Of a stretch of DNA of 64,000 nucleotides, positions 47,196 to 53,704 are shown one piece after another. The first letter of the stretch is position 1, and each line of letters begins with the position of its first letter. The translations under genes were made by a program, and so were the position numbers. Under the pieces are notes generated by a model, which saw nothing but the letters and a program-made list of their open reading frames with translations, was not told where the DNA came from and did no database searches. Origin of the DNA: Halopseudomonas xinjiangensis (lineage in GTDB: Bacteria > Pseudomonadota > Gammaproteobacteria > Pseudomonadales > Pseudomonadaceae); assembly GCA_011050525.1 (NCBI GenBank), contig DRFO01000031.1, forward strand, positions 1 to 64,000, written 5' to 3'.

Positions 47196-48743
47196 TCAGG
47201 CTGCGTTCTTGGGCTTGGCTGCCTGCGATTCGTCAGGTTTCTGCCCCTTGATCGCCTGCCAGCGCTTGTGGTCCGGTGAACCCAGATACTCGAAATTGTC
47301 CCGGCCAGCGTCGATGTGGTAATACTTGGTCACCACCGTCTCGACGTCTGCGCCTTCACAATTGCCCTGGTAGATCTGGTGCACCGGCAGCCAGGCCTGG
47401 ATGTATTTATCAGGCTCATATTTGAAGATGTCGCAGCAGCCATCCGAGCAGAAGTGATAACGCTCACCCTCATGTTCCAGACTGCGATGACTCAGCTTGG
47501 TCGGATCATCAGGTTCGGTGAACAGAGCCGGCACCTGGCACACCTGGCACAGTTGCGGCAAAGTGTTGTTGTAGAAACGCTCACCTTTCTCCTGCAGCGC
47601 CTGCCAATGCTCGAAGCGCGGACGGTAGTACTGATCGAAGGTGTCCGGGTACTGCTCCGAGAGCCAGTTCATTTCTTCTTCACTGGGAATCCAGGTATGG
47701 AAGTTGGTAGCCTGGCAGTACTGGTAGAAGGTCGCCCACAGCTGGTGGCTGATGTGCTCTTTACCCTTGTTTGCCTCGTCCTGATATTTGGGAGGACGAA
47801 TACCGTAGCGCTCCAGGTCCTTGAACAGCGCACCGCCGTTTTGCTCGTAGTAGACCTCCCAGGCGTCCTTCCAGGACATGACCTTGTTGGGCAGCATATA
47901 GTCCATCATCATGCTGACCAGGCTGAGCAGGCGGTAACCGCGCCAGAACCATTTGTCGATCCAGTGCTGGATAATCGGCACGTTATCTTCATGCTGCTCA
48001 AGCATGAACTTGATCACTTCCAGGCCCAGGGTCATATGCCGGGCTTCATCGGACTGAGCTGAGAAGCCGAAAGTGACTGTGGCCATATCGCCGTTGTAAG
48101 CAGCGCCGGACATAAAGGGCACGAACAACAGATTGGTCAGGACGTATTCGAAAGAAAACGAGATCGCCGTGAGGAACTCAAAAGGACCGGCGCTGCGGGC
48201 GTCATCAAAGAACGACTTGGGTACCGACAGGAACCAGATGCGATCATGCATGTGGGCAAAATCATGCAAGCCATTGAAATGCTTGTTGTAATGGCTCATT
48301 GCATGAATTTGCGTCTGTACGTGGCGCAGCTCATCAATCGCTTGCATCTGACAGGCAGTACGCGCGCCAGCGCCGCTGAACTGCCGGCCGACTCGTGAGT
48401 AGCCCTGGAAGGCGCCATACTCAAGCGGGGACACGCCGGTCAAAAACAGCTTGAGCGCATTTACATAACGGGCATCGGAGATATTCTGATGACCGTTGTT
48501 CTGTGCAAAGGCGTCGAAGATCGCATACAGCTTCTTTTCCTTTTCGGCCTGGTATTTCCAGTAAGCATCCATGGTCAAGCGGAAGGGATCTTCCCACTTG
48601 TCCCAGTCGGTAATCTTGATGCCTTCGAAATCTTCCTGCGGGAAGATGTCTTTTTTCGACTGGTAGCTGGGCTCCCAGGCCATGTCGCGGGTCAGGTACT
48701 GGTACTTGTCTTTGAGACTGAGTTTCTTCTTATTGGTCGCCAT
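47196..48743 (-). CDS. dmpN: Phenol hydroxylase P3 oxygenase subunit (diiron, catalytic)
   Basis: A 515-residue catalytic alpha subunit that hydroxylates phenol to catechol at a carboxylate-bridged diiron site. The start MATNKKKLSLKDKYQYLT at 48743 is preferred to the longer 48767 frame. Diiron ligand motifs are AIDELRHVQTQIHA (first ExxH, about residue 137) and SDEARHMTLGLE (second ExxH). The C-terminal YHS-like part has cysteines (CQVCQVPA, CSDGCC). Downstream of dmpM by 11 bp. Confidence 0.98.
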   Translation of the reverse strand: MATNKKKLSLKDKYQYLTRDMAWEPSYQSKKDIFPQEDFEGIKITDWDKWEDPFRLTMDAYWKYQAEKEKKLYAIFDAFAQNNGHQNISDARYVNALKLFLTGVSPLEYGAFQGYSRVGRQFSGAGARTACQMQAIDELRHVQTQIHAMSHYNKHFNGLHDFAHMHDRIWFLSVPKSFFDDARSAGPFEFLTAISFSFEYVLTNLLFVPFMSGAAYNGDMATVTFGFSAQSDEARHMTLGLEVIKFMLEQHEDNVPIIQHWIDKWFWRGYRLLSLVSMMMDYMLPNKVMSWKDAWEVYYEQNGGALFKDLERYGIRPPKYQDEANKGKEHISHQLWATFYQYCQATNFHTWIPSEEEMNWLSEQYPDTFDQYYRPRFEHWQALQEKGERFYNNTLPQLCQVCQVPALFTEPDDPTKLSHRSLEHEGERYHFCSDGCCDIFKYEPDKYIQAWLPVHQIYQGNCEGADVETVVTKYYHIDAGRDNFEYLGSPDHKRWQAIKGQKPDESQAAKPKNAA

Positions 48744-48754
48744 GATTCGATCTC

Positions 48755-49027
48755 CTAATTTTTCCACTCGAGAATGAAATGATCTTCATCCTCATCCACG
48801 TTGCCGCCGATACTGATCACATCCAGGAGCATTTCCTGAACGTCCCATTCCCGACCGATCTTCTCTTCAACCGTTGCTCGGTTGATCACCAGGCGCTTTT
48901 CGGCCTGGATTCGGATCAGTGCGGGTTGGTGCTGCACTTCGGCGTGGGGGTTGTCCTGCGCAATGGCTTCCACGATGTAACGAGCGTTGTCGTTGTCCTG
49001 GAAGACGATAAAAGCGAGCTGGCTCAT
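48755..49027 (-). CDS. dmpM: Phenol hydroxylase P2 regulatory (coupling) protein
   Basis: A 90-residue MmoB/DmpM-type effector protein without cofactor, needed for turnover of the oxygenase. It begins MSQLAFIVFQDNDNARYIVEAI, and ends DEDEDHFILEWKN; the length is that of DmpM. Its start overlaps the dmpL stop by 4 bp in ATGA. Confidence 0.96.
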   Translation of the reverse strand: MSQLAFIVFQDNDNARYIVEAIAQDNPHAEVQHQPALIRIQAEKRLVINRATVEEKIGREWDVQEMLLDVISIGGNVDEDEDHFILEWKN

Positions 49028-50025
49028 GCCTGTACTCCCTGGCTAGTGAGGCCAAGCTTTTTCAAACGAGTGGCAAACTGGGCACGAACCGTATCCAGCG
49101 CGTCACGGCCCATGCTTTCGTCGGCCAGGGGTGCCAGCGCCTCATAGGCGCGCGGTTCCCAATGCTCGACCCATGCCTGCAGCTGAACGGCGTTGGCTTC
49201 GTTTTCGGCCATCACGGTCTTGACCATCGCATCGACCCAGCGAACGGTCTCCTTGGACCAGTCGCGCATGAACTCAGTGAGCATGGACACATCGGCTGCG
49301 CCCTGCTCATCCAGCCACTGATCGAACGCCTCATACATCAGCGGGTACATCAGGCCGTCGATGATCAGGTTCTGCGTCAGGCTTAATTCGAACCAGTCCT
49401 TGATCACCAGCGTGTCTTCAACCAGGCGACGCATGGGTTGCCACAGCGCATCATCCATCCAGTAGGTTTTGGAGCGGTCGAGCGCGTCGCCGGTACCGCC
49501 ATCGATAATCAGCGCGATACGCGAGAGATACTGACCAGCACCCAGACGGTCCATGGCCTGGTAGATATGCATTTGGGTGACGGTGCCAGCGATGCAATCA
49601 CCGGCGACACCGCTGTTATTCATGTTCGCACCCAGCTCCACATGCCGCAGCGGCACGAGAAAGCGCAACAGCGTCTCTTGCAGGTCTTCAGGCAAGCGCG
49701 TAATCAATCCACGCTTGTCGCAAAAGCTGTAACTGTGTTCGGTGGCTTCCTGCATCTTGGCGCGGTTCTGCACGTAGGCACCGTAATAGAATTGCCGGGG
49801 ATCGGTCACGCTGTGCCAATCGGCCATGCGAATGCAGGTGCGGGTTGGGTCATTGAGCATGTGCTCCGGATCCCACAACGGCTTGTAGTGGAAGTTGGTC
49901 ACCGCTTCGATATCGAAGCTGGCTTCCTGATACCGGGTCGCCGGTTTATCACCAAAACGCCGTTTGATATTGCTATAGGTGTTTCGAATCGGTTCGACCG
50001 ATGTAGTCTTGATTTCGATGCTCAT
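49024..50025 (-). CDS. dmpL: Phenol hydroxylase P1 oxygenase subunit
   Basis: A 333-residue beta subunit of the diiron oxygenase, structural and without the metal ligands. Recognisable family segments are TNFHYKPLWDPEHMLNDP and VPLRHVELGANMNNSGVAGDC. Start MSIEIKTTSV at 50025 follows dmpK by 47 bp. Length and order are as in the dmp operon. Confidence 0.96.
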   Translation of the reverse strand: MSIEIKTTSVEPIRNTYSNIKRRFGDKPATRYQEASFDIEAVTNFHYKPLWDPEHMLNDPTRTCIRMADWHSVTDPRQFYYGAYVQNRAKMQEATEHSYSFCDKRGLITRLPEDLQETLLRFLVPLRHVELGANMNNSGVAGDCIAGTVTQMHIYQAMDRLGAGQYLSRIALIIDGGTGDALDRSKTYWMDDALWQPMRRLVEDTLVIKDWFELSLTQNLIIDGLMYPLMYEAFDQWLDEQGAADVSMLTEFMRDWSKETVRWVDAMVKTVMAENEANAVQLQAWVEHWEPRAYEALAPLADESMGRDALDTVRAQFATRLKKLGLTSQGVQA

Positions 50026-50072
50026 ATCAACGCTACCGTATTGTTGTTGTAAGGGGGTTCGAATCAGCTGAA

Positions 50073-50324
50073 TCAGCGACTTCCATGTTCACCAAATCGC
50101 CACTTGATCATTTCTTCATCCACCGCCCGAGCCATCTCTTCGCTCATATGCTGAACACGGTTGTGCTGACAAAAATGCTCGAAGGCAGCACTGGGAAGAA
50201 CCAGTTCTACAAACAGATCGGGATGGCCGATGGCGAAGTCGAACTCGACCAGGCGAGCCCCAGGCTCACTGCGCACACGGACATAACGTGGCATCTGATC
50301 AAAAGTTTGTGCGGGCTGGCTCAT
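50073..50324 (-). CDS. dmpK: Phenol hydroxylase assembly protein DmpK
   Basis: An 83-residue P0 protein required for iron incorporation into the oxygenase. The start MSQPAQTFDQMPRYVRVRS at 50324 fits the family and the predicted transcription start. A longer frame would begin at 50414 but extends past the sigma-54 promoter at 50363-50378, so it is excluded. First gene of the phenol operon. Confidence 0.93.
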   Translation of the reverse strand: MSQPAQTFDQMPRYVRVRSEPGARLVEFDFAIGHPDLFVELVLPSAAFEHFCQHNRVQHMSEEMARAVDEEMIKWRFGEHGSR

Positions 50325-50362
50325 AAGGTCGTGACCTGTGCTTGGTGTTGTGTAAGCAACAG

Positions 50363-50378
50363 AGCAACGCTTGTGCCA
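50363..50378 (-). promoter_or_regulatory. Sigma-54 (-24/-12) promoter of the phenol operon (Po-like)
   Basis: On the minus strand the sequence reads TGGCAC-AAGCG-TTGCT, a perfect match to the sigma-54 consensus with GG and GC ten bases apart. The GC lies at 50365-50364, so transcription should start near 50352, about 28 bp before the dmpK start at 50324. Such promoters need an AAA+ activator; divergent dmpR is the obvious one. Confidence 0.93.
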
Positions 50379-50498
50379 AGAACCAAAAAGCATGCGTAAA
50401 TTTGATATATCCAATTGATTTATTTAGATATTTGCATTTTCACCAAAATACATGAGCCGTCTTGGCTAGAAGTAAAAGCAACAGGGGGTTGGCTTTTT

Positions 50499-50514
50499 TT
50501 GATCATTTGATCAA
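50499..50514. promoter_or_regulatory. DmpR upstream activating sequence, proximal (phenol operon)
   Basis: TTGATCATTTGATCAA is an inverted repeat differing at one base from the palindrome TTGATCAATTGATCAA found perfect at 52501-52516, and is of the XylR/DmpR operator type. Its centre is about 130 bp upstream of the -24 element of the dmpK promoter, the distance expected for enhancer-like action through DNA looping. The AT-rich stretch at 50396-50450 between them could bind a bending protein, but no clear IHF site was found. Confidence 0.85.
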
Positions 50515-50528
50515 GTTGCTACCCCTGT

Positions 50529-50544
50529 TCACTCAAATGCTCAG
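50529..50544. promoter_or_regulatory. Weaker second DmpR-type half-conserved site
   Basis: TCACTCAAATGCTCAG matches the DmpR-type palindrome at about 10 of 16 positions. It is centred 30 bp (three helical turns) farther upstream of the strong repeat. Tandem sites at this spacing are usual for XylR/DmpR regulators, and the identical 30-bp spacing at the second promoter supports it. Alone the match would not be convincing. Confidence 0.45.
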
Positions 50545-50693
50545 CCCTGGCTGCAGCGGCCCACTTTTTCATCATCTGGTTGATTTTTTGGTGGATACGA
50601 GTAGAAGATAAAGAGATAAATCCGCCGGCTCCTGGATCACTATGAGACACGCCCAGCCGGACGCAGCCCGCTAATAAAAAATAGGCAGACGCC

Positions 50694-52403
50694 ATGGCGA
50701 TCAGCTACAAGCCCCAGGTCCAATACTCGGATTACCTTGATCTGAGCGAACAAATTCGCTTTCAAAGTGCTGAAGGAAAAATCTGGTTTGGCGAACAGCG
50801 GATGCTTCTGATGCAGGTATCCTCCATGGCGAATTTCCGCCGCGAGCTGGTCAATAGCCTGGGGATTGAACGGGCCAAGGGCTTCTTCATGCGCATGGGC
50901 TACCATTCCGGTGTAAAGGACGCCGAACTTGCGCGCCATCTGCGACCTCACTCCAGCGAGCTGGACATCTTTCTCGCTGGCCCGCAACTGCATTCACTCA
51001 AGGGCATGGTCAAGGTGCGGCCGATTCAGATCGACCTGGATCAGCAATCTGGCCACTTTTACGGTGAGCTGGAGTGGATCGACTCTTTCGAAGTAGAGAT
51101 CTGCCAAACTGAACTGGGCATGATGGAAGATCCCGCGTGTTGGGCGCTGCTGGGATATGCATGCGCCTATACCTCTTCTTTTATGGGCCGAGAAATCATC
51201 TTCCGTGAGACCAGTTGCCGTGGCTGCGGAGATGAAAAATGCCTGATTACCGGCAAACCTGCAGAAGAGTGGGAGGACGCAGAGGAGTTCAAGCAGTACT
51301 TTCGCAGCGACCCTATTATCGAGGAGTTATACGACCTGCAGAGCCAGGTGAGTTCACTGCGTACCAGCCTGGAAAAGCAGCAGGGGCAGTACTATGGTAT
51401 AGGCCAGTCCCACGCCTACAAGACCGTGTGTCAGATGATCGACAAGGCCGCCAAAGGCAAGGTTTCGGTGCTGTTGCTTGGAGAAACCGGCGTTGGCAAG
51501 GAAGTTATCGCACGCAGCGTGCACCTAAGCAGTGAGCGCGCTGAGCAACCCTTCGTAGCAGTGAACTGCGCCGCTATCCCGCCGGACCTGATTGAGGCGG
51601 AACTGTTTGGCGTGGAAAAAGGCGCCTACACCGGCGCCAACCAGTCTCGCCAAGGCCGTTTTGAACGAGCGCACGGCGGTACCATTTTCCTCGATGAGGT
51701 GGTTGAGCTGTCCCCCCGCGCGCAAGCGACCTTGTTGCGGGTTCTGCAGGAAGGCGAGCTCGAACGGGTCGGCGATAATCGCACCCGCAGCATTGACGTT
51801 CGCGTCATTGCCGCCACCAACGAATCACTTGCCGAAGCAGTGCAGAACGGCCGCTTCCGTGCAGACCTGTACTACCGATTGAATGTGTTCCCGGTCAAGA
51901 TTCCTCCCTTGCGCGAGCGCTTGGAAGACCTCCCGCTATTGGCAGAACACTTTCTGAAAAAATTCCATAACGAATACAACAAACGCACGTTGGGCCTTTC
52001 AGACAAAGCACTGGAGCTATGCCTCCGTTATCGTTGGCCGGGCAATATTCGTGAACTCGAGAATGTGATCGAGCGCGGAGTGATCCTGACCGACAGCAAC
52101 GAAACAATCAGCCAGGACTCGTTATTTGCGGTATTCCCCGACGATCCGGACAGCAAACACGAGGAACGTCTTAACGCCACGGGGCAGCTTGTCGACGTGC
52201 AGTCAACGGCGGTGGCGGACGGCGATTGGGCCAGCCGTATCATCGCGGAAGGCATCAGCCTTGAAGTACTAGAGCAGCAACTGATGCTCAAAGCCATGCA
52301 GATGGCCGAACAGAACGTATCAAAAGCTGCCCGGCTGCTTGGCCTGAGCCGCCCCGCACTAGCTTACCGACTGAAAAAAAGCGACGTTTCACATACCCTC
52401 TGA
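50694..52403 (+). CDS. dmpR: DmpR/XylR-family sigma-54 activator of phenol catabolism
   Basis: A 569-residue sigma-54-dependent activator triggered by phenols. The N-terminal XylR_N/V4R sensory domain (residues 1-210) has His100 and Trp128 at the positions that contact phenol in DmpR and MopR, and the zinc-binding set Cys149, Glu172, Cys175 and Cys183. The AAA+ domain has Walker A GETGVGKE (263-270), a sigma-54 contact loop GAYTGA (310-315; Tyr in place of the usual Phe), and the arginine-finger region PPLRERLEDLP. The C-terminal helix-turn-helix is near residues 540-560 (VSKAARLLGLSRPALAYRL). It is divergent from dmpK and probably controls both neighbouring sigma-54 promoters. Confidence 0.97.
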   Translation: MAISYKPQVQYSDYLDLSEQIRFQSAEGKIWFGEQRMLLMQVSSMANFRRELVNSLGIERAKGFFMRMGYHSGVKDAELARHLRPHSSELDIFLAGPQLHSLKGMVKVRPIQIDLDQQSGHFYGELEWIDSFEVEICQTELGMMEDPACWALLGYACAYTSSFMGREIIFRETSCRGCGDEKCLITGKPAEEWEDAEEFKQYFRSDPIIEELYDLQSQVSSLRTSLEKQQGQYYGIGQSHAYKTVCQMIDKAAKGKVSVLLLGETGVGKEVIARSVHLSSERAEQPFVAVNCAAIPPDLIEAELFGVEKGAYTGANQSRQGRFERAHGGTIFLDEVVELSPRAQATLLRVLQEGELERVGDNRTRSIDVRVIAATNESLAEAVQNGRFRADLYYRLNVFPVKIPPLRERLEDLPLLAEHFLKKFHNEYNKRTLGLSDKALELCLRYRWPGNIRELENVIERGVILTDSNETISQDSLFAVFPDDPDSKHEERLNATGQLVDVQSTAVADGDWASRIIAEGISLEVLEQQLMLKAMQMAEQNVSKAARLLGLSRPALAYRLKKSDVSHTL

Positions 52404-52417
52404 CGCTGCCCGCTCCT

Positions 52418-52427
52418 CCCCCCCCCC
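52418..52427 (+). repeat. Run of ten C just after dmpR
   Basis: Ten consecutive C bases lie 15 bp downstream of the dmpR stop codon. The tract is noncoding and no gene-switching consequence is evident. It could be a slippage-prone or error-prone site. Confidence 0.7.
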
Positions 52428-52470
52428 TAGACCTGCTCTCCGTCTCGACGACCGGTTCCATTTTGCGCTT

Positions 52471-52486
52471 TTGATCAAAAGAGAAA
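52471..52486. promoter_or_regulatory. DmpR-type site, distal (transport operon)
   Basis: TTGATCAAAAGAGAAA matches the palindrome TTGATCAATTGATCAA at 12 of 16 positions, with the first half perfect, embedded in a 14-bp palindrome CTTTTGATCAAAAG at 52468-52481. Its centre lies 30 bp from that of the perfect repeat at 52501-52516, mirroring the dmpK side. Confidence 0.65.
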
Positions 52487-52500
52487 CAGCTTCAGCAGAG

Positions 52501-52516
52501 TTGATCAATTGATCAA
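52501..52516. promoter_or_regulatory. Perfect DmpR-type upstream activating sequence (transport operon)
   Basis: TTGATCAATTGATCAA is a perfect 16-bp palindrome of the XylR/DmpR operator type, located about 118 bp upstream of the -24 GG of the promoter at 52626. It lies downstream of dmpR and upstream of the YCF48-type gene, so it is positioned to bring DmpR to a second operon. Confidence 0.85.
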
Positions 52517-52625
52517 GTTCCTTGGAAGCATAGGCTCTCCCGAGCCCACTCATCAGCACGAAACAAACAATAAAATTCATATTTTACAATAACTTGAAAT
52601 CAGAAATCGGGCGCGCCCTGCATGC

Positions 52626-52641
52626 TGGCATGGGCGTTGCT
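52626..52641 (+). promoter_or_regulatory. Sigma-54 (-24/-12) promoter of the YCF48-RND-DUF1302-DUF1329 operon
   Basis: TGGCAT-GGGCG-TTGCT has GG and GC exactly ten bases apart and differs from the sigma-54 consensus only at the last base of TGGCAC. Expected transcription start is about 52652, some 41 bp before the ATG at 52693. This promoter lies within a longer possible reading frame beginning 52594, supporting the later start. Confidence 0.8.
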
Positions 52642-52692
52642 ACATGCTGCGTAGTCGCTTTACTTATACAAAAACAAACAGTGGTGACGTAC

Positions 52693-53694
52693 ATGTTAAT
52701 TGCCCTACGGCGCTTTGAGCGCCCTCCATTAATACGTCTTTTTCCTTCTATCGCCCTTGTCAGCCTTGGGGTGGTATTGGGCGGTTGCGAAGCCGCACTT
52801 GACCTGGATGCGGTTACCCAACAGGCAAAACAGCCAAATCAGCGTACCGATTTTTATCAGGCAATGGCCAGCAATGCACAGGTCACCCTGTTGGTTGGTA
52901 ATCAAGGTGTGGCCGTAAGCAGCCTGGATAACGGGCAGCAATGGCAGCGCCAACAGCTCCCTACCGATATGAGTCTGATCGATCTGGATGTCTGCCCCGA
53001 TGGCAGTTTTATTGCCCTGAGCTTCGATAACCAACTCTGGCATGCCGATCCCCAGGCACAGAACTGGACTGCTCACGCACTGCCTAGCAGTGAACAGATG
53101 ATGGCGGCGACTTGCGCGCCTGATGGCAGCTGGTGGGCGGCAGGCGCATTCAGCACCTTGCAAAGCAGTGCCGATCAAGGTCAGACGTGGGATGAGGTGA
53201 GCCTCGACGAGGATGCCATTTTGACTACCCTGCAGTTCGTCAATGAAGAGCAAGCTATCGTCACCGGGGAGTACGGCTTGCGGTTCGTCACCGTAGACGG
53301 TGGCCGCAATTGGGAGCCTTCCGGCAGCCTGCCGGATGAGTTCTATCCGCACGCCAGTCACTACACCTCTCTGGAGCAAGGGTGGGTCGGCGGACTGAAT
53401 GGTTTTATCTGGCACACCAGCGATGCCGGAGTGACCTGGCAACGTCAGCCTACCGGCACCGAAGCACCCATCTTTGGCTTTATTGATGGCCCGCAAGGAC
53501 TCTATGCGGTAGGTGAAAACGCCACCGTGCTGCAACTGCGCGGCCAGCGCTGGACGCCCCTGACCACTCCTGATCAACCCCTCTATCTGCGCGCAGGGCG
53601 TTTGCTTCCCAATCAGCACCTTCTGGCGGCTGGTGGCCGAGGGCTCCTGCTGAATATTCCACTCCCAAAGGCCCTAGCGGCCAGTACTAACTGA
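52693..53694 (+). CDS. YCF48/BNR-repeat lipoprotein, first gene of envelope operon
   Basis: A 333-residue exported protein. The ATG at 52693 fits the promoter and opens into a lipoprotein signal ending VVLGGCEA with lipobox Cys. The body has repeated BNR/YCF48-type beta-propeller blades, with the S-x-D-x-G-x-x-W pattern recurring: SSLDNGQQWQRQ, SADQGQTWDEV, VDGGRNWEPSG and SDAGVTWQRQP. Such proteins are often annotated as photosystem II stability factor-like; in Pseudomonas they stand beside MMPL/RND and DUF1302/DUF1329 genes. Function unknown; a periplasmic scaffold or adaptor for the transporter is inferred. 10 bp before the RND gene. Confidence 0.85.
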   Translation: MLIALRRFERPPLIRLFPSIALVSLGVVLGGCEAALDLDAVTQQAKQPNQRTDFYQAMASNAQVTLLVGNQGVAVSSLDNGQQWQRQQLPTDMSLIDLDVCPDGSFIALSFDNQLWHADPQAQNWTAHALPSSEQMMAATCAPDGSWWAAGAFSTLQSSADQGQTWDEVSLDEDAILTTLQFVNEEQAIVTGEYGLRFVTVDGGRNWEPSGSLPDEFYPHASHYTSLEQGWVGGLNGFIWHTSDAGVTWQRQPTGTEAPIFGFIDGPQGLYAVGENATVLQLRGQRWTPLTTPDQPLYLRAGRLLPNQHLLAAGGRGLLLNIPLPKALAASTN

Positions 53695-53704
53695 GGAAAC
53701 CGAC

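Noticed and set aside
50568-50585. ATCA...TGAT repeat as another DmpR site
   Set aside because: Half-site spacing differs from the strong palindrome and it is out of the 30-bp register.
52594-52692. Upstream extension of the YCF48-type gene to an ATG at 52594
   Set aside because: The extension would begin before the sigma-54 promoter at 52626-52641 and would add residues ahead of the lipoprotein signal.
52729-53619. 296-codon minus-strand frame opposite the YCF48-type gene
   Set aside because: The plus strand has a lipobox, repeated BNR blades and a matching promoter.
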